Shown: positions 4,297 through 7,366 of the stretch, one piece after another
Position numbering within the stretch: the first letter of the stretch is position 1
How the letters are laid out: every line of letters begins with the position of its first letter
Source: Prevotellaceae bacterium
GTDB lineage: Bacteria > Bacteroidota > Bacteroidia > Bacteroidales > Bacteroidaceae
DNA length: 7,366 bases
Reading direction: 5' to 3'
Assembly: GCA_031262265.1 (NCBI GenBank)
Contig: JAISIB010000112.1
Coordinates: 1 to 7,366, forward strand
Notes under the pieces: model-generated
Databases searched by the model: none
Seen by the model: the letters and a program-made list of their open reading frames with translations, nothing else
What the model was told of the DNA's origin: nothing
Position numbers and translations under genes: made by a program

Positions 4297-6935
4297 ATGA
4301 CTTTCATCATTTGCTCGCCCAAGCCGATAGTGTATCCTTGCAACACAAAAACCACTCGGTTGAAAGTATCTGCGATAATGAATAACGGTAGTGTCCCATC
4401 GGTTAAGTGAACATTTTCCGCGACGATCTGCTTGTGTACATTTTCCGTATCAATACCATAGATAATATGGCTCGGCAATCCACTGAATTCAGTCATTTGG
4501 AAACGTTTCATCTGTTCTTCTGTCGGAAACAATAAGACCATCTTTCGTCCCCACGCTTCAAACTCGCTCGCCAATGCCGCAATATCGCGCAAAGCATGGT
4601 TGGTAGGTTCTTGTCCAACGCCCAAAATGCCGACGACAAAGTATCCTCTTCCGCATGCTTGCAAGAAACTTTGCTTTTGGACACTTGCCTTTGTCAGGTC
4701 GGTAGGCGTAAATAATAATTCAAAGTTGAAATTTCCAATTACCTGTACTTGTGTGTCGTCCGAGCGTATGACTAATGGTACCGTGACGTCTGTACGTGGT
4801 TTGACGGTAAAGAAATGGAGGTGGGACAATACGGCACCGCTTGCCAGACGCGTACCTGTTGTCAGCAGATAATCACCGGCATCTAATAATACGCCTTGTT
4901 CTTCAAACTTACTCCATGTCGTCTCTTCCGGATAATTGAGCACGTGGTAAGTACCTCCTTCGTATTTGGAAAGAGTAAAGTGCGTATAATATGCAGGATC
5001 GCGCAATATTTTCGTAGGGTCGTATTCTAAGAGCAATCTACCCGTTTCCGGTGTTGATACGGACGTTTCTCCGTCAAAGTTCACATCCATCCATCTCCGT
5101 TCTTCCACATATTGTACCTTTCCCGTCACTTCATCGATGCGTGCGGGCAAGCCTACGCTGCGCGCGACGGCCACGAAAAATAAATCGCGCGACGGTCGAT
5201 CGGATACTTTCATCCGAAATACTCCTACCGGAGAGATAAGCGTACGCATCGTATTGATGCTGTCGTTTATGGAAATAGTTTCGTTTACCCAACGAATAAG
5301 AGTTTTGGGTTCGGCGCGGAAGTTATTTTCCGGCAGGTGCTTCGTAAAGAATTCTTTGTAGGGTACGAGCATCTCGTTGGTCACGCGTGGATTTAGAACA
5401 TACTCGTTGTATGTACTGATGCCCATCGTGCTATCGTACGCAGGCGTATATAACAGATGATCCTCCAATACTTGCGGAGCCACGTCCCGTAAATCTTTCT
5501 GGGACAAGTAAGATATAAGTTCAATGGCGTTCTCTTTATGTTCGGTGCGTATGTACGATTTCAAGAACGAAGTCAGTATGTGGTGATTGCCCCACGAAGC
5601 GACCAACAAGTCAGGAAAGCCAGCTTCTTTGATATTCAACGGATGACAGAACGCAAAGGCTTGCGCAGCGTTCAAGAACGTATTTTCGTACGCGTGACGG
5701 ATCGAATCTTCTTGTGCCAGACGGCGGTCGTTTTCTGCGCGTTGCTCGGGCGTCACGGTCGGCATCTTCGCTTTCTCAACGGGTGGCACAATGTCCATAT
5801 TCACGACCTCCGTATCTTCCGGTCGGTGGTTAAGCCGTATGGTAAGCGTATCTTCTTTCCCGAACGATAGTTTGGAAAAACCGTACATATCCCCTTTGGA
5901 AGCCCATACCAACATATCGCCGCGGCCGGCCGTCAGCGAGGTTTCTCCCGCCGTATCCGTGTATTTGGTCGCTACCGTATAGAACTCCGCATAGTTATAT
6001 AGTTTGAATTCCACAGTCGCTCCGGCTACGGGGCGGCCTTGTTCGTCCTGCACTGCGACGGTGGCGCGCGCCGTTTCGGCGTAGTTGTCAATGACATTGA
6101 TTTCGGTATAGTTAGCCGTGCGTAGCATCACCTCTTCCGTGCCGTTGTATTTACCAAATACGCGCGTGTGCATCAACATTCCTCGACTGGCCGGTGCGTT
6201 AAACCATCCCAAATCCAACACGGGTTCCGGTTCGCATGCGCCCAAGAAGTGCCATTTCCCGTCAGCCCATGCTTCCACCCACGCATGATTGTCGTCGGTG
6301 TGCGCCCAACGAGGCGTATATACCTGACGAGCCGGAATGCCGATAGCCCGCAGTGCCGCCACCGTGAAAGTCGACTCTTCGCCGCAACGTCCGAAGGCAG
6401 CCGATACCGTAGCCAACGGCGAAGTGGTACGCGAATCGCTGGGACGATACGTTACTTTCTCGTGGCACCAGTGATTCACTTCGAGAATGGCTTCTTTCAT
6501 GGACAGTCCTTGTACGCGCGCACTAAGTTCCTTGTAAAAGACTTTGCGCGAGTCGTCCAAGTTCTCGTTATTGACGCGTATCGGCAAGACGAAGTGTCGG
6601 AAAATCATTTCCGGAACATCCTTGCCCCAAGGCATTTCTTTGCGAGCTTGGTCGGAAAGTCGCACTTGTTCCAGATAATACGTTCCGGACTTGTCGGCAA
6701 TATCACCCAGTGGCATGTAAGCATACAAGAATTGTAACGCTTCGCGTTCGGCAACAGTCAAATCCTCCCGATTGACCACAGAGAAAGCATCGCCGTGCGG
6801 TAACTGTTTTTGTTTGAGTGCGTAATCGGTCAATACTTGGTTACGATACGTCTCGTCCGTTAGGAAATGCGATTCCGTGCACGCTGTTGTCAGCGCAACG
6901 AGCAACAATAGTTTACAGAGATGCTTTATTCTCAT
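4284..6935 (-). CDS. Transglutaminase-like lipoprotein with C-terminal thioredoxin-like fold
   Basis: This encodes 883 residues. The N-terminus is a lipoprotein signal (KHLCKLLLLVALTTAC, lipid Cys19), so the protein is exported and membrane-anchored. A transglutaminase-like core spans about 140-240, with the catalytic Cys184 in GRCGEES and His217 in DDNHAWVEAW. The usual third acidic residue is unclear (perhaps in GACEPEP). An Ig-like/carboxypeptidase-regulatory beta domain follows at about 285-370. Residues about 565-620 look like a second transglutaminase core (RDLFFVAVARSVGLPARIDEV...RWMDV) without Cys or His. Residues about 740-883 resemble a thioredoxin/AhpC fold (GYFVVGILG, LPLFIIADTFNRVVFVLQG) without CXXC. 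Transglutaminase-like proteins of this type often act as peptidases or protein-modifying enzymes; the substrate is unknown. It follows the S41 peptidase gene by 11 bp, so the two are probably one operon. Confidence 0.85.
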   Translation of the reverse strand: MRIKHLCKLLLLVALTTACTESHFLTDETYRNQVLTDYALKQKQLPHGDAFSVVNREDLTVAEREALQFLYAYMPLGDIADKSGTYYLEQVRLSDQARKEMPWGKDVPEMIFRHFVLPIRVNNENLDDSRKVFYKELSARVQGLSMKEAILEVNHWCHEKVTYRPSDSRTTSPLATVSAAFGRCGEESTFTVAALRAIGIPARQVYTPRWAHTDDNHAWVEAWADGKWHFLGACEPEPVLDLGWFNAPASRGMLMHTRVFGKYNGTEEVMLRTANYTEINVIDNYAETARATVAVQDEQGRPVAGATVEFKLYNYAEFYTVATKYTDTAGETSLTAGRGDMLVWASKGDMYGFSKLSFGKEDTLTIRLNHRPEDTEVVNMDIVPPVEKAKMPTVTPEQRAENDRRLAQEDSIRHAYENTFLNAAQAFAFCHPLNIKEAGFPDLLVASWGNHHILTSFLKSYIRTEHKENAIELISYLSQKDLRDVAPQVLEDHLLYTPAYDSTMGISTYNEYVLNPRVTNEMLVPYKEFFTKHLPENNFRAEPKTLIRWVNETISINDSINTMRTLISPVGVFRMKVSDRPSRDLFFVAVARSVGLPARIDEVTGKVQYVEERRWMDVNFDGETSVSTPETGRLLLEYDPTKILRDPAYYTHFTLSKYEGGTYHVLNYPEETTWSKFEEQGVLLDAGDYLLTTGTRLASGAVLSHLHFFTVKPRTDVTVPLVIRSDDTQVQVIGNFNFELLFTPTDLTKASVQKQSFLQACGRGYFVVGILGVGQEPTNHALRDIAALASEFEAWGRKMVLLFPTEEQMKRFQMTEFSGLPSHIIYGIDTENVHKQIVAENVHLTDGTLPLFIIADTFNRVVFVLQGYTIGLGEQMMKVIHGL

Positions 6936-6946
6936 GAGGCTTCGGG

Positions 6947-7366
6947 TTAGTCGTTTGATGGTGCGGGTGCACTCAGTATCTTTTTATATTCGTCCGAGTT
7001 TTGCAGCACGTTGACGGCTGCTTTTAGATCGGGGTCGTTTTTCAGTTGCTCAATGATACTTCCTTTTTGATAGTAGTAGCGTTTGACGATTTCCACGGCT
7101 ATCAACGGTTTGATGTCATCGGCGAAATAATCGAGGTCGTGATCCAGATTATGTACCAGTTTTTGTTCCAGTGCGTCAAACGCTGCGGATGCGTTTTCCA
7201 TATATCCTTCAAATTCGGCCGCTTCTTTCAATGTTTTCAGCAGGCGTTCGCTTTGTTGGTCATACGTGAAGTTGGAGGCTTTCACCATTTCCTTGAATGC
7301 TTGGTAGTCGGCGTCCGTCAATGTGAATTGATTGGCCGGCGCAATCGTAGGATGTTCGAGACAATA
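6947..7366 (-). CDS. S41 carboxy-terminal processing peptidase, C-terminal part
   Basis: The reading frame is open to the window edge, giving 139 residues of the C-terminus and then TAA. The sequence matches the helical tail of Bacteroidales S41 (Tsp/CtpA-type) peptidases: FTLTDADYQAFKEMVK, FTYDQQSERLLKTLKEAAEFEGY, then DDIKPLIAVEIVKRYYYQKGSIIEQLKNDPDLKAAVNVL and the ending EYKKILS. The PDZ domain and the catalytic Ser-Lys region lie upstream, outside the window. Members are periplasmic serine proteases that trim protein C-termini. It is the upstream partner of the transglutaminase-like lipoprotein gene (gap 11 bp), so the pair may act on exported proteins together. The TTG at 7321 is internal, not a start. 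Confidence 0.8.
   Translation of the reverse strand, partial: YCLEHPTIAPANQFTLTDADYQAFKEMVKASNFTYDQQSERLLKTLKEAAEFEGYMENASAAFDALEQKLVHNLDHDLDYFADDIKPLIAVEIVKRYYYQKGSIIEQLKNDPDLKAAVNVLQNSDEYKKILSAPAPSND

Noticed and set aside
6168..6737. 189-codon plus-strand frame
   Set aside because: Lies antisense within the transglutaminase-like gene, whose domains and motifs are clear on the minus strand.

Overview
The window looks like a piece of a Bacteroidales chromosome (Bacteroides/Parabacteroides relatives). The evidence is the C-terminus of a Bacteroidales-type S41 processing peptidase, a large transglutaminase-like lipoprotein, promoter -7 boxes of the Bacteroidetes type (TAnnTTTG) and the near absence of Shine-Dalgarno sequences. 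It has two parts that differ sharply in base composition.

Positions 1 to about 3510 are AT-rich and read as the right-hand end of an integrated mobile element, most likely a prophage or a phage-like integrative element. From left to right it holds: three tRNA or tRNA-like genes on the minus strand (the first cut by the window edge); a minus-strand pair encoding a small two-helix membrane protein and an excisionase-type helix-turn-helix protein; a strongly structured region of about 270 nt with competing hairpins, ending in an intrinsic terminator directly before the helix-turn-helix gene; an operator-like palindrome; two small genes of unknown function that converge and overlap; and a rightward operon with an XRE-type repressor that has a coiled-coil tail, followed by two small four-helix membrane proteins. 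The element ends at 3469-3510, where 42 nt of the 3' half of a tRNA (anticodon loop reading CTC, so tRNA-Glu) stand without a 5' half. This is the usual attR scar of a tyrosine-recombinase element integrated in a tRNA gene. The intact tRNA and the integrase should lie to the left, outside the window.

From 3529 on, the DNA is ordinary GC-richer chromosome. cutC starts only 18 nt after the tRNA remnant. It converges on, and overlaps by 13 bp, a leftward operon of an S41 carboxy-terminal processing peptidase (C-terminal part only) and an 883-residue transglutaminase-like lipoprotein.

In the element, the repressor, the excisionase-type protein, the operator-like palindromes and the structured leader look like a lysogeny/excision control region beside the attachment site. 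The two membrane proteins cotranscribed with the repressor are candidates for lysogenic-conversion or superinfection-exclusion functions. The most interesting region is the switch-like leader (808-1077), followed by the odd element-borne tRNAs.
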